Shown in pieces: positions 35,610 through 43,349 of a stretch of DNA of 64,000 nucleotides. Under the pieces are notes generated by a model. That model was not told the DNA's origin and did not search any database. It saw only the letters and a program-made list of their open reading frames with translations. The stretch spans positions 186,001 through 250,000 of the forward strand of contig NZ_QGTL01000005.1 of the NCBI RefSeq assembly GCF_003182135.1, written 5' to 3'. Position 1 is the stretch's first letter; each line of letters begins with the position of its first letter. This DNA is from Nocardia neocaledoniensis (GTDB lineage Bacteria; Actinomycetota; Actinomycetes; Mycobacteriales; Mycobacteriaceae). The translations under genes and the position numbers were made by a program.

Positions 35610-36488
35610 ATGGGAAAACTCGACGGTCGCGTCGCGGTGATCACCGGCGCCGGTCGCGGTATCGGTCGTGAACACGCGCTGCTGTTCGCCGCTGAGGGAG
35701 CCAAGGTCGTGGTCAACGATCTCGGCGGCGCCAACGACGGCACCGGCACCGACGCCGGACCGGCCCAGCAGGTGGTCGACGAGATCGTCGCGGCCGGCGG
35801 GCAGGCCGTGGCCAACACCGACGACATCGCCACCTGGGACGGCGCGAAAGCCCTTGTCGAGCAAGCCGTCAGCGAGTACGGCTCGCTCGATGTGCTGGTG
35901 AACAACGCGGGGATCCTGCGCGACGCGTTCATCGCGGGCATGGCGGAATCCCAGTGGGACGCGGTGATCGCCGTGCACCTCAAGGGCCACGCCGCCACCC
36001 TGCACCACGCCGCCGCCTACTGGAAGGCGCGGACCAAGGCCGGTCAGCCGGTCGCGGCGTCGGTGATCAACACCGCGTCGGCCTCCGGCACGTTCATGCC
36101 CAATGCCGGACAGGGCAACTACGGTGCTGCCAAGGCGGGCATCGCCGCGCTCACCCTGGTCGCCGCCGACGAGCTGGAGCGCTATGGCGTGCGCGTCAAC
36201 GCGATCGCCCCGATCGCCCGCACCCGTCTGACCCTGGCCACCCCCGGCATGGGCGCGCTGTTCGCCGCCGAGGTGCCCGAGGGCGAGTTCGACCCGTTCT
36301 CCCCGGCCAACATCTCCCCGCTGGTCGCCCACCTGGCCGAAGCCGACTGCGCGCTCACCGGCAAGGTGTTCGCGGTGCAGGGCGGGGCCATCATCGAACT
36401 CGCCGGCTGGCACGACGTGCGCACGGTCGAGACCGACGGCCCGTGGACCATCGACGGCGTCGCCGCCCAGCTGAAGGAGACCAGCTAG
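35610..36488 (+). CDS. Short-chain dehydrogenase/reductase, 3-hydroxyacyl-CoA dehydrogenase-like
   Basis: 292 residues. It has the cofactor motif GAGRGIG (13-19), NNAG near 98-101, and the catalytic set Ser157 or Ser159 (NTASASG), Tyr171 and Lys175 (GNYGAAK). Asp near position 37 in VVNDLGG points to NAD(H). The length and the extra C-terminal part resemble the SDR unit of multifunctional enzyme 2 and mycobacterial Hsd4-type proteins, which act after MaoC hydratases. The next gene follows after 2 bp. Confidence 0.9.
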   Translation: MGKLDGRVAVITGAGRGIGREHALLFAAEGAKVVVNDLGGANDGTGTDAGPAQQVVDEIVAAGGQAVANTDDIATWDGAKALVEQAVSEYGSLDVLVNNAGILRDAFIAGMAESQWDAVIAVHLKGHAATLHHAAAYWKARTKAGQPVAASVINTASASGTFMPNAGQGNYGAAKAGIAALTLVAADELERYGVRVNAIAPIARTRLTLATPGMGALFAAEVPEGEFDPFSPANISPLVAHLAEADCALTGKVFAVQGGAIIELAGWHDVRTVETDGPWTIDGVAAQLKETS

Positions 36489-36490
36489 CC

Positions 36491-38701
36491 ATGGCACGCA
36501 CCAGCTACGCACTCGGCGTCGGCGTCAGCGAGGACCACGCGGCCCTCGCCCAGGCGGTGAGCGGCTTCGTCGAGCGCACCATCACCAGCGAAACCGTCCG
36601 CGCGGCAGTGGAATCCGGTGACGCGGGCAAGCTGCCCCACTGGGACGCCCTCGTCGCCCAGGAGCTGCTGAGCGTGCACGTCGCCGAGGACCTGGGCGGA
36701 CAGGGCGCGGGCCTGCTCACGCTGGCCGTGGCCCTCGAACCACTCGGACGCGGCCTGCACACCGGACCGTTCGTGCCGACGGCACTGGCGAGCGCGGTGC
36801 TCGCGCAGGCGGGCGGAACGTGGGCGCGGGCGCAGCTGCCCGGGCTCACCGACGGCTCGCGGACCGGCGCGGTCGCGCTGTCGTCGGCGCTGACCGGGGT
36901 GCGCCGGGACGGTGTGCTGGTCGTCGACGGCCACGCCGACGGCGTGATCGGCGCGCTGGGCGCGGACATCGTCCTCGCACCCGTCGAGATCGACGGGGAC
37001 CGGCGGTGGGTGGCGTTCGAGAACGCCGAGCTGACGGTCACAGCCCAGGACAATGTCGACGTGCTGCGGGGAACCGCACGCCTGCACGCGGATTCGGTGT
37101 CGGTGCCCGCCGACCGGGTGCTCGACACCAGCCCGACCCGGGTGCGTTCGCTCGCGGCGGTGATCTTCGGCGCCGAGGCCGTCGGTGTGATGTCGTGGTG
37201 TGTCTCGACCGCCGCCGAATACGCCAAGACCCGCGTGCAGTTCGGTCGCCCGATCGGGCAGTTCCAGGGCGTGAAGCACAAGTGCGCGCACATGGGCATC
37301 GCCCTCGAGAAGGCGCGCGCCGTGCTGTGGGACGCGGCCTATGCCCTCGATCGCGACGACGACACCGCCGACTACGCGGCCGCGATCGCCGCGCTGATCG
37401 TCCCCGACGCCGCGGTCGAGGTGGCCCAGGACTGCATCCAGGTCCACGGCGGCATCGGCTTCACCTGGGAACACGACGCCCACCTGTACTACCGCCGCGC
37501 GCTCGCGCTGCGCGGTCAGCTCGGCGGGCGTGACGAGCGGGCCGAGGCCGTCGCGGGGTACGCGCTGTCCGGGGTCACCCTCTCCACCGAACTGGAACTG
37601 CCCGGCGAGGCCGAGCGGATCCGGGCGGACATCCGGGCCGAACTGGCCGAGATCGCGGCGATCGACGACGAGGACGACCAGCTCGTCGCCCTCGGCGACG
37701 GCGGCTGGAACCTGCCGCATCTGCCCCGCCCGTACGGCCGCTCGGCCTCCCCGCTCGAGCAGGTGGTGATCTCGCAGGAGGTCAAGGCCTCCGGCATCCC
37801 GATGCCGCAGCTGCTGATGGGCACCTGGGCGGTCGGCGCGCTCGTCCCGCACGGCGACGAACGGCAGAAACGGGAACTGGTCGTGCCGACACTGCGCGGC
37901 GAGGTCGTGTGGTGTCAGCTGTTCAGCGAGCCGGGCGCCGGCTCGGACCTGGCGAGCCTGACCACCAAGGCCGTCAAGGTCGACGGCGGCTGGCGGGTGA
38001 CCGGACAGAAGATCTGGACGACGGTCGCGCAGTTCGCGCAGTGGGCGATGCTGATCGCGCGCACGAACCCCGACAAGCCCAAGCACGAGGGCATCACCTA
38101 CTTCGTGCTGGACATGGCGAGCCCGGGCATCACGGTGCGTCCGCTGCGCGAGATGACCGGGTCGGCGCTGTTCAACGAGGTGTTCCTCGACGAGGTGTTC
38201 ATCCCCGACGAGAACGTGGTCGGTGCCGTCGACGACGGGTGGCACGTGGCCAGGACCACGCTGGCCGGCGAGCGGGTGGCGCTGAGCCAGAAGATGGAGG
38301 CCTACGCCACCGACACCGATCTGCTGCGGTTCGCGATCGGCCGCGAGCTGTCCCCGGTGGCCCGCCACCGGATCGGCGAGCTGATGGCCGAGAGCCGGGC
38401 GGTGGACGTGATCGGTTCCCGGGTGGTGCTCAAGCAGCTGTCCGGCATCGATGTCTCCACCACCTCGAGCGTCGGCAAGCTGCTCGGTATGGCGCTGGGA
38501 CAGGCGATCTCGGAGTTCATCGTCGCCGAACTCGGCGTCGCGGGTGTGGTCTCGGTGCCGGGCGAGCGCAGCGATCACGCGATGGAACAGCTGATCGCCG
38601 GCCGCGCCACCACCATCTACGGCGGCACGACCGAGGTTCAGCTCAATGTCATCGGTGAGCGCATGCTCGGGCTGCCGCGCGACGCGGCCGCGGGCACGTG
38701 A
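36491..38701 (+). CDS. Fused double acyl-CoA dehydrogenase (FadE34-like architecture)
   Basis: 736 residues, about twice the ACAD length. The first half (about 1-375) ends with RVQFGRPIGQFQGVKHKCAHM and VHGGIGFTWEHDAHLYYRR. The second half has LFSEPGAGSDLASL, KIWTTVAQFAQWA and YGGTTEVQLNVIGERMLGLP. The usual catalytic YEGT reads YGGT, so the active base may lie elsewhere or only one half may be active, as in heteromeric steroid ACADs of mycobacteria. It starts 2 bp after the SDR gene and ends the operon. A side-chain-bearing ring substrate is possible by analogy with FadE34. Confidence 0.88.
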   Translation: MARTSYALGVGVSEDHAALAQAVSGFVERTITSETVRAAVESGDAGKLPHWDALVAQELLSVHVAEDLGGQGAGLLTLAVALEPLGRGLHTGPFVPTALASAVLAQAGGTWARAQLPGLTDGSRTGAVALSSALTGVRRDGVLVVDGHADGVIGALGADIVLAPVEIDGDRRWVAFENAELTVTAQDNVDVLRGTARLHADSVSVPADRVLDTSPTRVRSLAAVIFGAEAVGVMSWCVSTAAEYAKTRVQFGRPIGQFQGVKHKCAHMGIALEKARAVLWDAAYALDRDDDTADYAAAIAALIVPDAAVEVAQDCIQVHGGIGFTWEHDAHLYYRRALALRGQLGGRDERAEAVAGYALSGVTLSTELELPGEAERIRADIRAELAEIAAIDDEDDQLVALGDGGWNLPHLPRPYGRSASPLEQVVISQEVKASGIPMPQLLMGTWAVGALVPHGDERQKRELVVPTLRGEVVWCQLFSEPGAGSDLASLTTKAVKVDGGWRVTGQKIWTTVAQFAQWAMLIARTNPDKPKHEGITYFVLDMASPGITVRPLREMTGSALFNEVFLDEVFIPDENVVGAVDDGWHVARTTLAGERVALSQKMEAYATDTDLLRFAIGRELSPVARHRIGELMAESRAVDVIGSRVVLKQLSGIDVSTTSSVGKLLGMALGQAISEFIVAELGVAGVVSVPGERSDHAMEQLIAGRATTIYGGTTEVQLNVIGERMLGLPRDAAAGT

Positions 38702-38799
38702 GCACCGCCGGCGGCTCTGCCTCGACCTCGCGCCTCGGGGGTGCCGGTGACCGGCCGGCGCCGCCGGTCGGCGCGGGGCCGAGGAATGATTCGTCGGTG

Positions 38800-38805
38800 T
38801 AGGGT
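38800..38805 (+). promoter_or_regulatory. -10 box TAGGGT, leaderless start for the TetR gene
   Basis: The hexamer ends 6 nt before the GTG at 38812, so the first transcribed base would be the start codon. It separates this regulator from the operon upstream. Confidence 0.55.
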
Positions 38806-38811
38806 CCGAAC

Positions 38812-39504
38812 GTGTCGAACCCCGAACCCGCCGCCCCCGGAACCACCGACGGTCGATCGCAGCGGTGGAGCGGGCACAAGGCCGAACGCCGCGACCAGAT
38901 CCTGGCCGCGGCGATCGCGGCCATCCGGCAGCACGGCGTCGAGGTGGGCGTCAAGGACATCGCCGAGCGGGCCGGCGTTCCCCGATCGGTCGTGTACCGG
39001 CTCTTCGGTGATCGCGACGACCTCGACGAACAGGTGCGCGACCGCATCATCGCCGAGCTGATGACCCGGCTGTCGCCCGCGCTCAACCCCGAGGGCACGG
39101 TCGGCGACGCGATCACCCGGGCGGTCGACACCTACATCGGCTGGATCGTCACCAATCCCCACCTGCATCACTTCCTGGCCGCCGGTTCCGCCAAGCGGTC
39201 CCCGGGCGGTTCGCAATCCGTCACGGGCGCGCGCACGGCGGTCGCGGTGCAGGTGACGCGGCTGTTCGCCGCCGCCCTGGCGCGCCGGGAGCAGCCGGCC
39301 GAGGTCGCGGAATCGCTGGCGTTCGCGCTCGTCGGCATGGTCGACAACGCGGTGAATCGCTGGCTCAGCCGCGGCATGCAGCCCCTGACGGCCGACGAGC
39401 TGTCCGACCTGTTGCAACGGCTGATCCTCAACGCCATCGCCGTGACGCTGGCGTCGGCCGATCTCGTCATCCGCGCGGATACTCCGGTATCCGAGCTGTT
39501 CTGA
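38812..39504 (+). CDS. TetR-family regulator, probable regulator of the thiolase operon
   Basis: 230 residues. After a flexible leader with a basic patch (GHKAERRDQ), the HTH spans about 25-70 (VGVKDIAERAGVPRSVVYRLFGDRDDL). The ligand domain is helical, with HHFLAAGS near 120 and LVGMVDNAVNRWLSRG near 180. It lies 110 bp after the double ACAD, with its own leaderless-type promoter. Its distance from the GTGTCCCAC repeats does not exclude control of the operon, but this is inferred. Confidence 0.9.
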   Translation: MSNPEPAAPGTTDGRSQRWSGHKAERRDQILAAAIAAIRQHGVEVGVKDIAERAGVPRSVVYRLFGDRDDLDEQVRDRIIAELMTRLSPALNPEGTVGDAITRAVDTYIGWIVTNPHLHHFLAAGSAKRSPGGSQSVTGARTAVAVQVTRLFAAALARREQPAEVAESLAFALVGMVDNAVNRWLSRGMQPLTADELSDLLQRLILNAIAVTLASADLVIRADTPVSELF

Positions 39505-39560
39505 CATAGAGTGGTCGCCCGGCAGGTTTTTCCGTGTGGAAGCAAAGGCGGAGGTCCGAC

Positions 39561-39950
39561 ATGGCAACCATGACATGGCGCGTTCTCGGTACGTCGACGC
39601 TGATCGCGAGCGCGGCGCTGTTGTCGACGATCACGGCGGGCTCCGCCCAGGCGGAGCCGCAGGGGTGCGCACTGGACCGACGGTGGGACGGCGCGTCCGC
39701 GCACTGCGGTGGGGACGGCACCTACATTCTGGAGGTCGACTGCTTCGGCGTGAGTGTGTCGGGTGGGCAGCCGTTCGGGCCGTACTACAAGTCGGTCACC
39801 GGGCACACCGATCCGACGATGGACCCGATCTTCACCCACCCGCAGCGCAACTGCATGAACCCGCTCACGCTGGGGCAGATCGGGATCGCGACCGACGCGC
39901 GCATCACGCTGGTGCCCACCCGGCCCGCCCCGTCGAACGCCTACGAGTAG
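39561..39950 (+). CDS. Small secreted Cys-containing protein
   Basis: 129 residues. A signal peptide (VLGTSTLIASAALLSTITAGSAQA) ends near residue 31. The mature part has four Cys (GCALDRR, AHCGGDG, VDCFGVS, RNCMNP), suggesting two disulfides, and no catalytic motif I recognise. GGCGGAGG lies upstream of the ATG. It stands alone, followed by a hairpin. Confidence 0.8.
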   Translation: MATMTWRVLGTSTLIASAALLSTITAGSAQAEPQGCALDRRWDGASAHCGGDGTYILEVDCFGVSVSGGQPFGPYYKSVTGHTDPTMDPIFTHPQRNCMNPLTLGQIGIATDARITLVPTRPAPSNAYE

Positions 39951-39963
39951 CGGCGAAGAGGTC

Positions 39964-39980
39964 GCCTGCGCGGCGCAGGC
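39964..39980. terminator. Short GC hairpin after the secreted protein gene
   Basis: GCCTGC (39964-39969) pairs with GCAGGC (39975-39980) across a 5-nt loop that can itself pair further. It lies 14 bp past the stop codon. Confidence 0.45.
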
Positions 39981-40212
39981 CCGGCCGTGACTGTGTTCAG
40001 GCCGCGGCGAGCAGCGCGATGCCCGCCACGAGCAGCGCGATGTAGACGTAGTGGCCGTGCGAGCGGGGCGCGTCGAGTCCGGCGAGTGCGGAGGATACGG
40101 GTCGCCACCTATCGTCGGCGTATCGAAAATCGCATACGTTCCGGCAACATCGCGTAGCTTTCGCTGGGGGGAGGAGCTACAGCTCGGAGGGCGAGCTGTC
40201 GGAGGGGGACAG

Positions 40213-41133
40213 ATGAGGACACCCGGCATCGCGCTGACCGTGCCGCCGCATCCCACCGTGGTGAACGCGCTGCGGCAGGCGCGCTCCGCTGCGGGCGCGC
40301 GCCCGGTCGACACCAGGGACCTGCTCGTCGCGCTGATGCGGGTCGACACCTCGGGCAGCTGGGACCGGATCTCGCTGCACTGCGGCGACGACGTGGGAAT
40401 CGCCGGCAAGATCGTCCTGGATCCGGCCACCGGCGGGGCGTCGCAGTGGGAGGGGATCCGGCTCACCGACAGCTGTGCCGCGGCGCTGGAAACCGCTGCC
40501 CGCCTGGCGCATCGGTACAACATGCACGCCATCCCCACCGGCATGCTCGCACTGGGACTGGTCGCCGACCCCGACACCGCCGCGGCGCGGGCGCTGAGCG
40601 ACGGCCTGAGCCGCGAGCAGCTGCTCGCCGCCGTCCAAGCCGATGTCCTGGGCGTGACGCTGTCCGGGTTGTCGCGGGAGCTGCGACGGCCGCAGGCCGA
40701 ACCGCCCCGAGCGGCCGTGCCGGTCCCGGTGCCGACCGCGCGGGCGACCTACTGCAGGCACTGCGGCGCGACGCCCGCGGCGGCCGTGGACATCCGGAGC
40801 CATCGGGGACTGCTGCTGTGGATGCAGTTCGTCCGGATGCCGGGCCCGTTCTGTCGCGACTGCGGCCTGGCCACCCTGCGCCGGATGACGCTGCAGAGTG
40901 TCTGGCTCGGCTGGTGGGGGCCGTTGTCGCTGATGATCAACCCGATCACGCTGCTGGCCAACGCGTCGGCGCATTCCCGGATCAGGGCGCTCGGCCCGCC
41001 GATCCCCGGCATGCCCGGCCGGCCGATGGACCCCGGCAAACCCCTGTTTCGCAGGCCCGCCGCCCTCGGGTTCCTCATCCCGGTCGCCTTCCTGCTGTGG
41101 TTCTGGATCGCCCTGCCGCTGCTGTCGGGGTGA
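40213..41133 (+). CDS. Clp-N-like domain protein with zinc ribbon and C-terminal membrane helix
   Basis: 306 residues. The first 155 residues resemble the helical Clp N-terminal repeat (VVNALRQARSAAGARPVDTRDLLVALMR, then a second half with AALETAARLAHRYN and PTGMLALGLV). Two CxxC pairs, YCRHCG near 179 and FCRDCG near 215, form a likely zinc ribbon. A weak hydrophobic segment (GWWGPLSLMINPITLLANA) and a strong final helix (LGFLIPVAFLLWFWIALPLL) give membrane attachment. There is no AAA ATPase domain. GGAGGGGG precedes the ATG. Substrate recruitment at the membrane is a guess. Confidence 0.75.
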   Translation: MRTPGIALTVPPHPTVVNALRQARSAAGARPVDTRDLLVALMRVDTSGSWDRISLHCGDDVGIAGKIVLDPATGGASQWEGIRLTDSCAAALETAARLAHRYNMHAIPTGMLALGLVADPDTAAARALSDGLSREQLLAAVQADVLGVTLSGLSRELRRPQAEPPRAAVPVPVPTARATYCRHCGATPAAAVDIRSHRGLLLWMQFVRMPGPFCRDCGLATLRRMTLQSVWLGWWGPLSLMINPITLLANASAHSRIRALGPPIPGMPGRPMDPGKPLFRRPAALGFLIPVAFLLWFWIALPLLSG

Positions 41134-41215
41134 TTGAGGGACCGGCGCGGGGGTAGAGCGTCGATAGGGCCGCCGTGGGCGGTCGAACCGATCGTTCGCC
41201 GAGGAGGTGTGGACC

Positions 41216-41443
41216 ATGGCTTCCATGGACCCTGATCCCACGCGCATTCCCGACCTGGAGCCGGGCGGCGGGGTGCCGCCGGGGTCGACGCCGCCCGAGT
41301 CGGGGCAGATGTCCGGGCTGTCCGCGCCCGAACCGCGGACCCGTCGGCGTTTTCCCCCGACCGGGATCGCCGCGGTCGCGGTCACGGCGGTGATCGTGGC
41401 GGTGTTCCTCGTCGTGGCGGTGGCACTGCTGCTGAGCTTGTAG
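41216..41443 (+). CDS. DUF6480 small membrane protein
   Basis: 75 residues. The Pro/Gly-rich start (DPDPTRIPDLEPGGGVPPGSTPP) followed by one C-terminal helix (GIAAVAVTAVIVAVFLVVAVALLL) is the DUF6480 pattern, recognised from memory. GAGGAGG lies 8 nt before the ATG. Function is unknown. It converges on the AI-2E transporter gene. Confidence 0.8.
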   Translation: MASMDPDPTRIPDLEPGGGVPPGSTPPESGQMSGLSAPEPRTRRRFPPTGIAAVAVTAVIVAVFLVVAVALLLSL

Positions 41444-41454
41444 CGGCGCGCGCC

Positions 41455-42609
41455 TCAGTCGGGGTTCGGTGGCTCCGGCCGGGCGGGGGCGGTGCGTCCG
41501 CGGCGCGGCGTCGTCTGCTCGATGCGCGGATCCTCCACCACCGCATAGTGTTTCAGATACTCCGACAGGAACGCCTGCACGGTGGCGGTGGCGGGGATGG
41601 CCAGCAGGGCGCCGACCGGGCCCAGCAGCGCGCCACCGGCGAGAACCGCCAGCAGCGCGATCGCGGCGTTGACGTCGACGGTGCGCGCGGTGATGCGGGG
41701 TTGCAGCAGATAGTCCTGGAACCACTGGTAGATCACGGCGAACACGATGATCCACAGCGCGTCCATCGGATCGACCGTCAAGGCGACGAACACCGGAACG
41801 ATCGCGGCGATGTAGGTGCCGACGGTCGGGATGAACGCGGAGATCACCCCGAACCAGACGCCGAGGGCGATCGGGTCGGGCAGGTGCAGGATCGCCAGGA
41901 ACCCCGCGTGCACGACCGCGGAGACGATCGCCAGCAGCACCCGCGAGAACAGATAGCCGCCGGTCTTGTCGATGGCCAGGTCCCAGGCGTGCAGGAACGT
42001 CCGCTGACGGGCGGGCGGCAGCAGGGCGCACACGGTGCGGCGGACCCGCGGACCGCCCGCGGTGAGATAGACACTGAACAGCGCGATGGTCAGGACCTGG
42101 GCCAGCCCGCCCAGCACCGTCGTCGACACGCCCCACACGTTGTCGGCGGCCGCGCGGGCGTAGCCCTCGAGCAGGTCGGATTCGCGCAGCAACCGCTGAC
42201 TCAGATCGTGGGTCGTGAAGTGCTGGCCGAAGGTGCGATTGACCCGGTCGACGCCCTCGTCCAGCAGCCGGGGTGATTCGTGGGCCAGGTTCGTGGCGGT
42301 CTCCACCAGCAGTGTCACCAGCGCGGCGAGGAAGGCCAGCACACAGGCGAAGGCGCCGACGAAGACGAGCCCGGTCGCGAGCCCGCGGGGCACGCCCCGC
42401 CGCACCAGGGCCGCGACGGCCGGCTCCATCGCGAGCGAGATGAAGAACGCCACGAACAGGATGATCAGGATCCCGGTGAGCCGGTGAAAAGCCCAGTCGG
42501 CGAGCAGGAACAGCCCGAAGAACACCAGTGCCAGCACCATTGCCCTGGGCAGCCATGTCGGCATCCTGGAACGTTCCTTCGGGACACGGTCCGCGGAGTC
42601 GGTATCCAC
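41455..42609 (-). CDS. AI-2E family transporter
   Basis: 384 residues, about 7-8 helices. The typical arrangement is present: an N-terminal helix pair (FGLFLLADWAFHRLTGILIILFVAFFISLAMEP), a long soluble amphipathic segment (about 105-170), then LGVWFGVISAFIPTVGTYIAAIVPV, YQWFQDYLLQPRI and LAGGALLGPVGALLAIPATA. The family exports varied solutes, including ions; autoinducer-2 transport is proven for few. The start is GTG 42609. It is divergent from a TetR gene. Confidence 0.9.
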   Translation of the reverse strand: MDTDSADRVPKERSRMPTWLPRAMVLALVFFGLFLLADWAFHRLTGILIILFVAFFISLAMEPAVAALVRRGVPRGLATGLVFVGAFACVLAFLAALVTLLVETATNLAHESPRLLDEGVDRVNRTFGQHFTTHDLSQRLLRESDLLEGYARAAADNVWGVSTTVLGGLAQVLTIALFSVYLTAGGPRVRRTVCALLPPARQRTFLHAWDLAIDKTGGYLFSRVLLAIVSAVVHAGFLAILHLPDPIALGVWFGVISAFIPTVGTYIAAIVPVFVALTVDPMDALWIIVFAVIYQWFQDYLLQPRITARTVDVNAAIALLAVLAGGALLGPVGALLAIPATATVQAFLSEYLKHYAVVEDPRIEQTTPRRGRTAPARPEPPNPD

Positions 42610-42679
42610 GGGTCCCAGTGTCGCCCCGCGACTCCCCGTTTCCCGGCACCCACGCGGCAGCGAACATCCACCATGAAGG

Positions 42680-42705
42680 TTGCAGTTTCTGAAATATTGC
42701 AGTTT
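42680..42705. promoter_or_regulatory. TTGCAGTTT direct repeat before the TetR-MFS operon
   Basis: TTGCAGTTT occurs at 42680-42688 and 42697-42705, 17 bp apart, just upstream of a -10-like TAATTT (42710-42715). TTTCTGAAA (42686-42694) between them is a small palindrome. Probable autoregulatory operator of the TetR at 42723. Confidence 0.5.
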
Positions 42706-42722
42706 GTGCTAATTTATCGACC

Positions 42723-43349
42723 GTGCCTCGGGAGCCGGTCGGACTGCGCGAACAGAAGAAACAACGAACCCTGCTCGACCTGTGCCTCGCCGCACGGCGA
42801 TTGGCGGTCGAGCGCGGGCTGGACGCGACGAACGTCGACGACATCGCCAAGGCGGTCGGCGTCTCCTCGCGCACCTTCTTCAACTACTACGACACCAAGC
42901 TCGACGCGGTGGTCGGTCCGGTCGGGGAGATCGGAACACCGGAGGCGCGCCGGGAATTCGTCGCGGGCGGGCCGACGGGCGTGCTCATCGAGGACCTCAC
43001 CTGGCTGCACGCCGCCGGCTTCCAGCCGGAGAACGAAGTGCGCGAAGGGATCTCGCTCGTCACCGAACTGGTGATGGCCGAGCCCCGCGTGCTCTCCGCA
43101 TTCATCGCCTCCGGCGCCAGGATGGAGTCGGCCACCGCCGAACTCCTCTCGGCCCGGCTCGGGGCCGAGGTCGCCCCCGAATTCGCCTCGCTCACCGCGG
43201 GAATCATGACCACCATCACCACGCGGGCGGCGATGTCGCTGGCCGCGGACCCGAACGGGTCGCTGGCCGCAGCGCTGCACGAGCAGTGCGCCATGGCCGC
43301 CCGGCTGTTCGATCGGCCGGACGACAGCACGAGGGAGACGCTCCGATGA
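42723..43349 (+). CDS. TetR-family regulator of the adjacent exporter
   Basis: 208 residues. The HTH covers about 10-55 (LREQKKQRTLLDLCLAARRLAVERG, then DDIAKAVGVSSRTFFNYYDTKLDAV). The ligand domain is all-helical. The GTG start has no ribosome site and a -10-like TAATTT lies 7 nt upstream, so a near-leaderless transcript is possible. It overlaps the MFS gene by 4 bp (ATGA), a classic repressor-exporter operon. Confidence 0.9.
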   Translation: MPREPVGLREQKKQRTLLDLCLAARRLAVERGLDATNVDDIAKAVGVSSRTFFNYYDTKLDAVVGPVGEIGTPEARREFVAGGPTGVLIEDLTWLHAAGFQPENEVREGISLVTELVMAEPRVLSAFIASGARMESATAELLSARLGAEVAPEFASLTAGIMTTITTRAAMSLAADPNGSLAAALHEQCAMAARLFDRPDDSTRETLR

